Origin: Epiperipatus broadwayi
Lineage: Eukaryota > Onychophora > Udeonychophora > Euonychophora > Peripatidae
Assembly (NCBI GenBank): GCA_028023455.1
Contig: JAQFVV010012397.1
Location: 4,606,888 to 4,670,887 of the forward strand
Length of the DNA stretch: 64,000 bases
Reading direction: 5' to 3'
The translations under genes and the position numbers were made by a program. The notes beneath the pieces are model-generated. The model searched no databases. It was not told the origin of the DNA and worked only from the letters and a program-made list of their open reading frames with translations. Of this stretch, positions 35,186-46,095 are shown one piece after another (positions within the stretch are counted from its first letter, which is position 1; each line of letters starts with the position of its first letter).

Positions 35186-35630
35186 ATGTCAATAGATGGT
35201 GTTCTACCAAAAACACTGTCAAGCGTATGTTTACATAAACATCAGAGCATGCATTCACTATCTCTAACTTTAATTCCACTTTCAGATCATGATTTCAAGC
35301 TATTTGCTATCATCAGTGAAAGACAGGAATTTTAGAAACTAGATCTAAACACAAACTCTGAGCATTTATGAAACAGTTTTTATTCAGTTTGCAAGCGTGA
35401 ATCTTTTAGACACATAATGTCTTCAAACTCAGCATAACAAGCCAGATAGCTACATGGGTCTGATCTCAGTTCAGCATCACCACATAGTAGAAGCCTCTGC
35501 AATATATATCATTGCTAGAAAGACCTCAAAGGTACATTTATGAAAAACAAAAAACAAGTTAAAAACTTGCTAACGCTTGTATTTATGTCAACAGATGGCA
35601 TTCTACCAAAAACACCGTCAAGCGTATGTA
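35186..35630 (-). repeat. Retrozyme-like unit: 401-base period, hammerhead inside
   Basis: A 44-base segment (TGTCAAYAGATGG..., ending GTCAAGCGTATGT) stands at 35186-35230 and again, in the same orientation, at 35587-35630. The equivalent positions are 401 bases apart and about 90% identical. One unit plus a partial second unit is what remains of a tandem or terminally repeated element. Inside, on the minus strand, sits a complete hammerhead fold (35272-35331). Tandem units of a few hundred bases with one hammerhead each are the known plan of retrozymes and of Penelope terminal repeats. No frame is present. Confidence 0.6.
35272..35331 (-). ncRNA. Candidate type I hammerhead ribozyme (best fold in the window)
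   Basis: On the minus strand, the core CTGATGA is at 35316-35310 and GAAA at 35296-35293. Stem I has two helices: CTTTCA (35322-35317) pairs with TGAAAG (35284-35279), and AATTCC (35331-35326) pairs with GGAATT (35277-35272). An internal loop TGT/T separates them. Stem II pairs AGC with GCT around AAATA, with a U.U mismatch next to the core. Stem III is three pairs (A-U, U-A, C-G) with a two-base loop. The cleavage triplet is ATC at 35287-35285, with scission expected before T35284. All invariant core bases are present. Twelve paired positions in stem I are unlikely by chance. Confidence 0.75.
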
Positions 35631-35634
35631 TATA

Positions 35635-37009
35635 TATATGGTTTTCTACTTTTTGCTAGACACATCCTCTAGAGTTTTGAAATTATTCATTATCAAGAAC
35701 TTTTCTCCATGTTTGAGACAAAACCCATATTTCAGCAGCTTTATAAATATTAAGTTAAAGTTCAAATGAGGGTTTTCTCTCGATGAGATTTCTTGACAGG
35801 ATAGGCACCAGATGATTCAATAATTTTTAGTCAGTCATCATCGCTAAGATATGCATAATAACTAATTGACTTGAAAAGGTGTGATCCAGGAATGAGTTAG
35901 TACAAGTTTTGATAATTTTTTTTAGAAATTGTCTTAAAATGATTGAAACGTTTTTGAAAAACTAACTTAAAGCACACATAAAGTTAAAGCTTTTTAGTTT
36001 TACACTTGTTTTGTTATAGTGATTAATTTCAATACAAAATAATTGGCTTTTCAATGAAAATATAACTTGATATCACTCTTTAACAATTAATTAACTATTT
36101 ATTAAAGACTTTTCTAATTAACATGTTTTTAAAAATGCACTTTATTAGAATATTAATTAAAATTAAAAAAACCTAAAATCAATTTTAAATAAAATAAACA
36201 TGTTGTGACAATAATATGTAAAAAAAAACAAAAAACAATTCATTTTTGTTTTTAAAAATTTTAAATTAAAAATTAGAGAAAGAAATACTTGTTTATATTT
36301 CTTTTTACATTCATTTAAATAAATAAAATGTAAAATTTTGTCCGTTATAATTCATTTTACAATTGTTTTTAAAAGTTTACAATCATTTAGTTATAATTTG
36401 TATACCATCACAAATGTAGGCATACTATTTTTTTTTAGCAAAATGAATTTAAATTTTTTGGTCTATGAAAATTGGGTATTACAATATATTTGAATTTTAT
36501 TATATTTAAAATTTATATTAAAGTTGAAATAAATGTTATTACTTTTAACATAATAATAAATTGTTTGCTAAAACTACACCTTTAAAAAGTAGTTTTGTAT
36601 AATGTATATATATAAATATGTACATCGTATAAAATTACTTTATAAGGTTGTGCTTTTAGCAAACACTATAAAGTAATTTTGTATCATGTATATCAAGAAA
36701 TACAAAAACAATAAAATATGGTATTTAGTAATCTGTGGACAGTTTGATCTAATTGAAGGGACTTTATTGGATAAGAATATAAGTAGAAAGCATTAATATT
36801 TTTTTTCATGTGTGGCTTGATGTAGTGAAAGAATGTCAAATTTTGGAATTCAGGGATCTATGGATTGTAATCTAGTTCTACTATTTCCAGTGTTTACACT
36901 TCTTATGAGTTCTTGGGTAATAAACAATTTGATTTTTCTATATCAACATTTTCTATTCAATGTTTACAACTTTATATTTAGAATGTAAGAGAATGAATTG
37001 GATGTAGTA

Positions 37010-37010
<1 letters not shown>
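35635..37010. other. Spacer, no gene called
   Basis: A G/C-richer patch at about 35650-35870 might be a worn coding relic on the minus strand, but no family could be assigned. The rest is A/T-rich. Confidence 0.35.

Positions 37011-37012
<2 letters not shown>

Positions 37013-37067
<55 letters not shown>
37013..37067. repeat. (TA)n microsatellite
   Basis: About 27 uninterrupted TA units, with a second block at 37297-37319. The Ile-Tyr open frames crossing it are artefacts. Confidence 0.95.
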
Positions 37068-37097
37068 ATCTTAATAAATCAATATCAAACTTTAAGA

Positions 37098-37575
37098 TAT
37101 AATTATAGAGGAAATGAACACAGACTTTCAAGCTTTTTTCACCTATCCATTCCATTTTATAAAACTGATACACATGATCACATACATATAAATAAGATAA
37201 ATAATCTTTAATTTATATATTTTGTGGTAAACCAGCACTAGTTGGTCTCTTAAAGTTTGAGGATTTTCTATTTTAATATAAATTGAGCACTGATTATATA
37301 TATATATATATATATATAATGGCAGTTGCTAGTCCGTCGAAATATTGGATTATAATGCAAAAAAATACATGGCTCATACCCAAAAATATTTATTTATCTA
37401 CATCATATAACCATGAAAAGTGGGAAACTGATGAGTGCTGGTTCAGCATTAAATATGTACATTGTAGATTATTTATCCTATTCACATGTGTGTTGTCATG
37501 TATATCAGTTGTATAAAATGGGATAAATAGCTGAAGGAATCTTGAAAGTCTGTGTTCAAATCCCCTATAATTACA
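37098..37575. repeat. Inverted pair of hammerhead/SINE-like repeats around (TA)n and a dispersed block
   Basis: The minus-strand copy (37098-37260) reads GACCAACTAGTGCTGGTTTA, then the tRNA-like end (AAAGTCTGTGTTCATTTCC). The plus-strand copy (37411-37575) reads CTGATGAGTGCTGGTTCAGC, ATTAAATATG, then GGGATAAATAGCTGAAGG (A-box-like) and GTCTGTGTTCAAATCCCC (B-box-like). In the plus copy CTGATGA and a strong stem II survive, but GAAA has become TAAA and stem I no longer pairs, so no active ribozyme is expected. Between them (37317-37412) is a block shared with the fold-back at 48877-49460 and its outer flank. Confidence 0.6.
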
Positions 37576-37579
37576 TGTT

Positions 37580-39310
37580 AATCTTGTGTAATATTGAAAA
37601 TAGCAAGCAATATTTAGCTGCATATAAACATTAACCTATTTAAGCATTTAGAATGAATTAACAAAAGGAACAAATACATATATACACATATAGCCCTTTC
37701 TGTGTGAGCAATATATTACTATTTTTACAACAAATTAGCATATACAATATCAGTCACCCCCATAATAATATTTTATCTAATTTCCTACTTGTGTATACTT
37801 AATATATATTACAGTTATATTTCTAACAAAACTTGACCTAGTAAACTGAATCATATTGGTTATTATCTTGCCAATGAATTAGAATATTATGTGGAATATT
37901 TATTTTATATGAAAGTATGATGATTAAGTAATACTTATTTATTTTATGTAATAATTGTGATTGCTACATAATAATTAGAAAATAGATCATAATAAATACT
38001 GTAAAAAATATTTTTATGTGCTTTTATTTAATCTATTCTGTATTTTTTTCTGTCTCTGAGAAATTTTGTAACTCAGTTTTTGCTCATTTCCCATTTTCTG
38101 ATCTAATAGAAATTTTGCATATATATGTATTTTGATTGCAATACATTGTTTTAGAGTTTGCAAATAATTTTAGCAACAAAAAAAGAGCAAAAATTTAAAT
38201 TTTTATTTATTTTTAATGGGATTTAGTATTTTATATGATATGGCCATAAATTGATCTAAACTTTCTTTATTTGTAATTTTTGGAATTATATAAAACTAAA
38301 AAGTAAGTGGGCAGGCATTTTTATTTATGCAAATGCACTAAAAAGTAAAAAAAAAATTCATCTTCCTTAAGTAAAGCCTTGGGATAAACATGTTCAGAAA
38401 ATAATGCCAATCCATTTATCAGATCATTAGCAACTAACACCTCTTTTTTGTATCAGTGTCAAGTGGATGTTAATTGCAAAAGATGTGATGAATAAATTGG
38501 CATTAATATAATTTCTAATCATAATCACCTCACACTAATAACTTCATAATTAAAAGAAAGTTTATTTTTTTAATGTATTTTTTATTTTTTAATTTATTTA
38601 TGTAAATAAAAGCTTTTGTAAATATATTTTTAATATTATTATTTTATAGTTGCTTCTTTTCAATATAGTAAATAAATTAAGTAAGCATGATTCATTTTGA
38701 GCTCCAAAGAAAAATCATCCAATTGCTCTTAAGACTGTGATTTGTATTTTTACTGCACAAAATAGACAATGGAAAAAAGAGAAAGCAAACTATAATTACT
38801 TTGTACTCTTAAGATAAATGTTACTACAAACCTAGCATGAATGATACTATAAAAAATGAAAAGAAAAAAAAAACTTGCATTACATTTCATTTTATTTTTT
38901 ATTTAAAGATACCCCAGAGGTAAAAAAAAGTAGAACAGTTTAAATATGTATAGATATATATGTAATAGAATCATTATGGATAGGTTATTGTTAATATTTA
39001 CTGTTGACATATTCTTACTATTAGTCATGCTTTAACAAAATAATCTATTACTGTAATCAGATTTTGATACTTACTGTACATATTTCATATTAAGTACATA
39101 GTTAAGATTTTTTTTTTTTCATATGTCATATGTAGTTAAGAATTTAAATACAGAAAAAAAGAAAATTTGAAGGCAATATACCTATAATAAAATTCAAATG
39201 ACATATTCAATGTACAATAAATTTAATCATCTTTAATTGCTAATCAGTGAGGTATACATTAAATGATAATTATCAGAAATGTCTAAAGATAAATTCATGT
39301 TTAACATATT
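37580..39310. other. A/T-rich spacer, nothing recognised
   Basis: No recognised feature. Confidence 0.45.
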
Positions 39311-39314
39311 AGTG

Positions 39315-39316
<2 letters not shown>

Positions 39317-39381
<65 letters not shown>
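39317..39381. repeat. (TA)n microsatellite
   Basis: About 32 TA units, followed by TGTATATAA. Confidence 0.95.
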
Positions 39382-39388
<7 letters not shown>

Positions 39389-39424
39389 ATTAAAATACAA
39401 GTATATTGTCTATACTGAACTTAA

Positions 39425-39572
39425 TGTAATTAGAAGGGATTTGACCTCAGGTTTTCAAGCTTCCCATTCTATACAACTGATAGACATATGTATGTGGTTG
39501 TGTATTGGTTGTATAGGATGGAGTGAATAGCTGTGGGGAGCTTGAAAATATGAGTTCAAAACCCTTCTAATA
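39425..39572. repeat. Inverted pair of the family's tRNA-like end
   Basis: The left arm (AGAAGGGATTTGACCTCAGG ... TATACAACTGATAGA) and the right arm (GGTTGTATAGGATGGAGTGA ... TGAGTTCAAAACCCTTCT) are imperfect inverted copies. The right arm has A-box-like GGAGTGAATAGCTG and B-box-like GAGTTCAAAACCC. The ribozyme part of the family is missing, so this is the minimal tRNA-like half in fold-back form. Confidence 0.55.
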
Positions 39573-40795
39573 TATATATATTGTACCGGTTGAAAAACGT
39601 CCACCACCTAAACTGCAAGTCGGATCCAAAATCAGCTGAACCAAACTGAATTCAAGCCCAACTCTCCAGCTCAGATCAATTCAATGGATGATCTAAATTG
39701 ATGGCACAGTGCTATGCACCAAGAAACTAGCTCAATGGTTGGTGAGGATTAGAGACCCCTGATCTGACATTAATATTGGATAATAAACTAACTAAAGATA
39801 ATTTTAAATCGAGTCATATGTATATGTTCGGGTTGCATACACAGACAGTGAGCCTTAACATTAAATAATTATTGAATAAAAGACTTAAGAAACCAAGTGT
39901 GTTAATAAAATATTTTAATAATAATAGTAATAGTTTTGTTCAAATTTTAAATGATGATTATATTAATTACTTCTAGTCCTTAAACACAATTTATAATTAT
40001 AATAAGAATGGCAGTTCCTATTATATGCCATCAAGTATTATGCAATATTATGGAATTCTATGTCTATGCCCTCAACAAGAAACTAAAGGCAGATAAAAGT
40101 ATTCAGTTGTAAAGAAAATTATTACTCTTATTTTATACAGAAGAATGTGAGATTTATTTTCACATTCGCAAATCCATTCATGAAGAGCAAGATACGTATT
40201 TAGGGCATAACTTTAACCTTTATTAGAAAACCTATTCAATTTGAGATAACTGAGAATTTGTTCGACTTTAATTGAAATCACTTCATCATGAATTATGAGC
40301 ATAAGAGCGGGCTTTACTGGAACAGAGAGGTAACGGTGCTGATGAATTATGAGCTATAAATGAAAAGGAAAGATAATCACTGGTCGGTGATTTAAGTAGT
40401 ATGGTGGCTTGTGTAGCACAAGTCTTACTGTCCTTTAAGTAGATGGGGAACATGGGGAAAGCCAGGCCGAGTTATAACTATGAATCTTTGGTGTTCCAAA
40501 TATAACATGAGTGGGGGAGGAAGTGCTTTCTTTCTCAGTAATTTAAAATAACAGTAATATTACCACCGACAAGTCTATGGAGTGGAAGATTGCCCTACAT
40601 CAGCAACGTTTGAAGATGATGACTTGATAGCCACCATTTGAATAATAAAACCCAATTGATTATAGAATGCTCTATGTGATGACTTGATCAAATTAATTAA
40701 AGTCAAACAAGCTTTTAACTAAAGTTACTTTGAAGCATTTATAAAATTATATTAGTTATGTCCCAAACATCATGCCCTTCCTGAATATTAATTCT

Positions 40796-41562
40796 TTAAC
40801 CGCCTCTTACGAGGCATTTCATCGACATGTGACATCACTCTAATTCTGCTAGTTTTAATGGCAGAATATTCATTTGACAGTTATTGATTAGGTTTTTAAA
40901 AGTTCTGTAAGATGGTGCCCTCTTCCGAATTATTTTACAAGTAAAAAATCAAAAAAACCGCATTTAAAACTAAACAAAGAAGAACCTTGTCGGTGATTGG
41001 CTGTCAGCCAGCTCTCAGCTGAAAAAGACATTCTGATTGGCTGGAAAGAACAAAGAAACCGCCTGATCAAAGAAAATAAAGAAAAACGCTGAGATTTTCA
41101 TTTTGAATGTAATTTAAGTATTAAAAAAATATAAAATGAGAAATTAAAATAGTTTTTTAAAAAATATACTAAAAAAACAAAATTATTTTCGAAAAATATT
41201 GAAGATTTTAGTAAAAATATTTAAGATTTAGCAAAAAGAAATCTTTACTTTTCCATAACGTAAAATTGAAAAAAAGTGTTTGCGTCAGCACTTTTTTGTT
41301 TAGACATTCACTTTATATTTGCCGAAATTGAATATATTTTATAATAAATAAATAGCAATTTATTTTTGAAAGAACTTTCGTTCTCTTTCATAACCTGAAA
41401 AATTAGTAATATACTTTTTATAAACGTATCTGAGTTGAATTTAATATTATAGGCGAATATGTTTTAACAATAGGCTTTGTCTTCAGTTTGTGAGTTGGCC
41501 AATTAAAAGATTTGATTTTTACCTCATACAACCAATAATATAATTAGCGGTTAAAGGGTTAA
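40796..41562. mobile_element. piggyBac-type MITE, copy 2, with recognisable empty site
   Basis: Flanked by TTAA (40796-40799 and 41559-41562). The left end reads CCGCCTCTTACGAGGCATTT and the right end GCGGTTAAAGGG. It aligns with copy 1 (3308-4063) along its length. The homologous point in the second 2.8-kb repeat (about 45692-45696) has CTAA with no insertion, so insertion happened after the two repeats parted. The palindrome inside the left end is more worn here than in copy 1. No transposase frame. Confidence 0.85.
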
Positions 41563-42587
41563 TAGATAGTAAAAACAATTTGAATTAGAATATATTTATT
41601 TGATTCCTTTATCAACCCCTTTTGCAAAAAAAAAACATGTTAACATTATGTATGAATAAATATGCATTGGTGAATACGAGAAAATAGCTGGGGCATAGAT
41701 TAAAAATGGAGCTAATAATTTATTATTAGCCAATTATAAAAATAGTAAACATTTAATAATTTCTTTCGTCTCAATGATTGATAGAACTGTATAAATCTAG
41801 TTCTAATGGGTGAGAATTACTATCAGAATTAATATTATATTATTTGCACAAAGCAAACGGAACAAAGGAGCTCATCGAGTCGAAGGATTGTTGGCATATA
41901 ATTAAAAATAAATGACATTAATAAATCACACAGAATATATATATATATATATATATAATATAGTAAATGAACCGCTATCATAAGAAAAGAAAATTAAATC
42001 TAAGGACTAGAGATTGAGAGAATTACTATGAATTTAAAAAGCATAAATAAAAGAAAGTTTTGTACAGATTTACATTAAAGAATGAAAAGAGCTCTTAAAG
42101 AGAGTGTAAAGTAAAGTTTGAAACTGGCCAGAAAGTTACGGCTCATTATGAAAATATATTACCATTTCTTCTGGGGCTGGTTCCTTAGTTTACATGTCCA
42201 GGTTGGTAAAACATAGGCATGCATTTAGTCAATTACTTGAACAGCATTTTATTGATTTTTCATGATTTTGGCAGCACGATTTGTCTGGAAAGGATTTAGC
42301 AACTTCATTGAAGATTTTCAGGGGACTTCAGGCACAGTAGCCAGATTCCTGATGTTTTATCCAATCACCATGATCAAAACACTATTTAAGTTCATGATTT
42401 TAAGATGTACAGAATTTAATGGCACTTCTCTACAACAAAGATGGTTTCTCCTTTTCCAAACTCTTCAGAGCTATTTATACGGTATCTGGTGCCTTCGAGT
42501 TAACACTTCTTTCGTTATCAATGTCACAAAATCTACTAGTTGTTTTTAGATACATTCCTTTAATAAGGCTTTTAAACTCATTAACTT

Positions 42588-42617
42588 GAATTCATTTTCT
42601 AATTAGAAAATGAATTC
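42588..42617. repeat. Perfect 30-base palindrome in 2.8-kb repeat, copy 1
   Basis: GAATTCATTTTCTAA followed by its exact reverse complement. The same palindrome is kept base for base at 46721-46750 in copy 2, although neighbouring sequence has diverged. Confidence 0.9.
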
Positions 42618-43239
42618 TTAAAATCAGAAAAATGATTTTAATTAGGAAATCCTTACATTTTAAATACTTATCTTTTTTTTCTAATTAATAAAACTTTAAC
42701 CATTGTTTTGGAAAAGGAAAATCTGAAAGCTTATCGAAAGAATGTAGCTTTTAATCACTAAAATTTTAACAAATTATTTAAAGTAAAATCAAACCATTCC
42801 CAATGCAATGAAACTTTCGAACAATTATATATATTTAAATATTTATAAATATATACGCATATTCCATGCAGTTGTAATATATATAAATTCATGAATAATT
42901 TTATCATGAATTTATTAATAGCATTGATTAATTTAAACTCAAACAAATTAATTTTAACACACATTTATGTAATAGTTTTTCTTTATGGAAATTAGCATGG
43001 ATTGAACGTATAAAGCCCCACTGCATCGGAAATTTAAGGTTAGTACTAGGTTTTGAAGTGGGCTTATAGCTAGATGTCATGAAGCTAGGATCGAACTCAG
43101 ATCCGACTGCTTCAATATATATATATATATATGTAATAGATCAAGTGTTTCATAACATAAATATTTTTTTTTTCCAGGTTGTCATTAATTCAGATAATTA
43201 TTTAGCATTGGCTAGTAAATAGGTATCTAGATAAAAAAT

Positions 43240-43403
43240 AACAAATATCTAAATCTTCAATTCATGAAAATTAGCAAGCCCATTGCATATTATTTTCTCA
43301 TTCATTGCTCCTAATAACAAATAATAAATATCCAAATCTTCAATTCATGAAAATTAGCAAGCCCATTGCATATTATTTTCTCATTCAGTGCTCCTAATGA
43401 GAA
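43240..43403. repeat. Tandem duplication, period 83 bases
   Basis: The block ATCTTCAATTCATG, then AAAATTAGCAAGCCCATTGC and TATTATTTTCTCATTCA(T/G)TG occurs twice; CTTCAA starts at 43255 and 43338. The copies are nearly identical, and a short (TA)n lies downstream (43468-43533). Confidence 0.85.
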
Positions 43404-43463
43404 ACTTTTGAAAAGCCTTTGCCTGAAATAATTTATTTAAATATGTATTACTATTAGTTTTTT

Positions 43464-43503
<40 letters not shown>

Positions 43504-44450
43504 AAAAAATATATATATATATATATATATATCAGAAATAAATTACCTTGACCTTACATTTAATTATATTTTATACACACTCGCATGCAACCTTGATATT
43601 TCAGTAGTGAATCACTGATTATTTTTACACATATTATCACAACCCATTTTATTTTATCTTTTGGATGAAAAGATTAGTGGTCAATAATAATTATGGTTAT
43701 AACATTTACATATATTTGATATTCATTTAGTATATTTATTGAAAAAGAATAAATTTGAATAAATTAAAAAATAAAATATTAAAATATGTTTAAAAAATAT
43801 AATATAACAATGATGTGATTATAATGCATTTTGAACTACAATCTTTCAAATAGCACATAAAGCAGTATATAGATTGCAAGTTTATACAATTTTTAATTGG
43901 AAATTTAATTGCCTTTGGTTACTTTTTTTAAAAAAGAAAATAGTATAAGTTTATAATTGAAAAAATAAAATGAAAACTCCATGAATGATGTTTCATTTTT
44001 TGCTTTGAAAGATTATAATTTTTAAAATAGTATAATTATATTGAAATATAAATAAATGGAAAAAAATTGCATTTAGATTTTATTTTTTTAAAAAAGAAAT
44101 TCTTTTTAAATGCTATACTGAAAAATTTGCCTTTACTACATATATGTTTGTTTATATCATTTCAAGCCATTTAAGATTGGCCTATATAAGTGCATTTAGG
44201 TTTGAAAATAAGATGATCATTTTTATCTCAAAGTCTTTATCTTGTGATTGGAATGTACTCCTTGTATTTAACATTGTTGATTTAATATTTTGTAAGGCAC
44301 TAGTGAGGATGGTTTATTAACTTCTAAACAGAATTAGAAATACATGTATGTGTACATGCATTATTATTCATTTCAGTTTCTAGAATAAAATTTGCCTTAA
44401 GTGATTTTCAAACTTTATCATTTGACCATTGTACTATATAGTGTACCAGT
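43404..44450. other. A/T-rich spacer with (TA)n blocks
   Basis: (TA)n at 43468-43500 and 43509-43533, separated by TGTAAAAAA. Nothing else recognised. Confidence 0.5.
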
Positions 44451-44451
44451 C

Positions 44452-46059
44452 GAAAAAGCACCACCACCTAAACTGCAAGTCGAATCCAAACTTAGGTGGT
44501 TCAAACTGAATTCAAACCCAACTCACCAGCTCAGATTAGTAATCTAAATCGACAACACAGTGCTATGCGCCAAGAAACTAGCTCAACAGTTGGTGAGGAT
44601 TAGAGACCCCTAAACTGACACTAATATCGGATAATTAATTAACTTAAGATACTTTTAAGTCAAATCATATGTATATGTTCGGGTTGCCAACACAGACAGT
44701 AAGCATTAACATTAAAATAATTATTGAATAAAATAATTAAGAAACTAAGAAACCAAGTGTATTTAGAAAATATTTAATAATAATAGTTTTTGTTTGAATT
44801 TTAAATAATGATTATATTAATTAATTCTAGTCCTTACACAAAGTTTATAATTATAATAAGAGTGGCGATCCTTATTATATGCCAATGAGTATTACACAAT
44901 ATTTAAAAGTCTATCTGTCTATGCCCCCAACAAGAAAATAAAGGCAGATAAAGATATTCATTTGTAAAGGACATTATTACTCTAATTTTATATGAAATTA
45001 TGTGAGATTTATTTTCACATTCACAAATCCATTCATGAAAAGCAAGATATCTATTTAGGGCATAACTTTAATCTTTTTTGGAAAACTTATTTACTTTGAG
45101 ATATAACTGAGAATTTGTTTGACTTTGATTGAAATCACTTCATCACGAATTACGAGCATCAGAACGGGCTACAGGAACAGAGAGGCAATGGTGCTGATGA
45201 ATTATGAGCTATAAAATGAAATTGAAAGACAATGGCTGGTCGATGATCTAAGTCCTATGGCAGCTTGCATTTCACAAGTCTTACTACCCTTTAAGGAGAG
45301 GTGATTTAAAAGTAGTATGGTGGCTTGTATTTGACAAGTCTTATGCCCTTTAAGTAGATGGGAACAAGGGAAAGCCAGGCTGGGTCATAACTACGAGCCT
45401 TTGATGTTCCAAATATAATGTGAGTGGAGGAGGAAGTGCTTTCTTCCTCTATAATTAAAATATCAGAAATATCATCACCGACAAGCCTGTGAAATGAACG
45501 ATAGCCCTATGCCAGCAACGTTGAAGATGATGACTTGATAGTCACCATTTGAAAATAAAACCCAATTATAGAATGCTCTATGTAATGACTTGATCAAATT
45601 ACTCAAAGTCAAATGAGATTTTAACTAAATCTATTTTAACGCATTATAAAATTATATTAATCATGCCCCAAATATCATGCTCTTCCTGAATCTAAACAGT
45701 AAGTAACTGAAATTTGAATTAAAATATATTTGATTGATTCCTTTATCGGCCCTTTTGCAAAAAAAACATTTTAAGATTATATATGAATAAATACACATTG
45801 TTGAATATGAGAAAATAGCTGGGACATAGATTAAAAATGGAGCTAATAATTTATTATTAGCCAATTATAAAAATAAAAAAAACATTTAATAATTTCTTTC
45901 GACTCGATGATTGATAGAACTGTATAAATCTAGTTCTAATGGGCGAGAATTATTATCAGATTTAATATTATATTATTTGCATGAAGCAAATAGAACAAAG
46001 GAGTTCATCGAGTCAAAGGATTATTGGCATATAATTAAAAATAAACAACATTAGTAAAT

Positions 46060-46095
<36 letters not shown>

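Larger units (their letters stand above)
39585..43120 (+). repeat. 2.8-kb unclassified dispersed repeat, copy 1 (interrupted)
   Basis: Begins GTACCGGTTGAAAAACGTCC and aligns colinearly with 44452-47250, about 85-90% identical. Without the inserted piggyBac-type MITE (40796-41562) it is about 2.77 kb. There is no long frame, and frames crossing it differ between copies, so it is non-coding. It holds a (TA)n tract (41937-41957) at the same place as copy 2, a conserved 30-base palindrome, and near its end a B-box-like AGGATCGAACTCAGATCC missing from copy 2. TAGCTCAATGGTTGG near the start resembles an A box without a matching B box. No terminal inverted or direct repeats were found. Large retrotransposon derivative or Helitron-like are open options. 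Confidence 0.75.

Noticed and set aside
40340-40385. CTGATGA followed by GAAA in both 2.8-kb repeats (40340 and about 45194)
   Set aside because: Stem II is poor, and no acceptable cleavage triplet sits next to the sequence that could pair for stem I.
42262-42549. 95-codon open frame on the plus strand
   Set aside because: It lies in the 2.8-kb repeat, and the aligned stretch of copy 2 (about 46395-46690) is interrupted, so the frame is not conserved.
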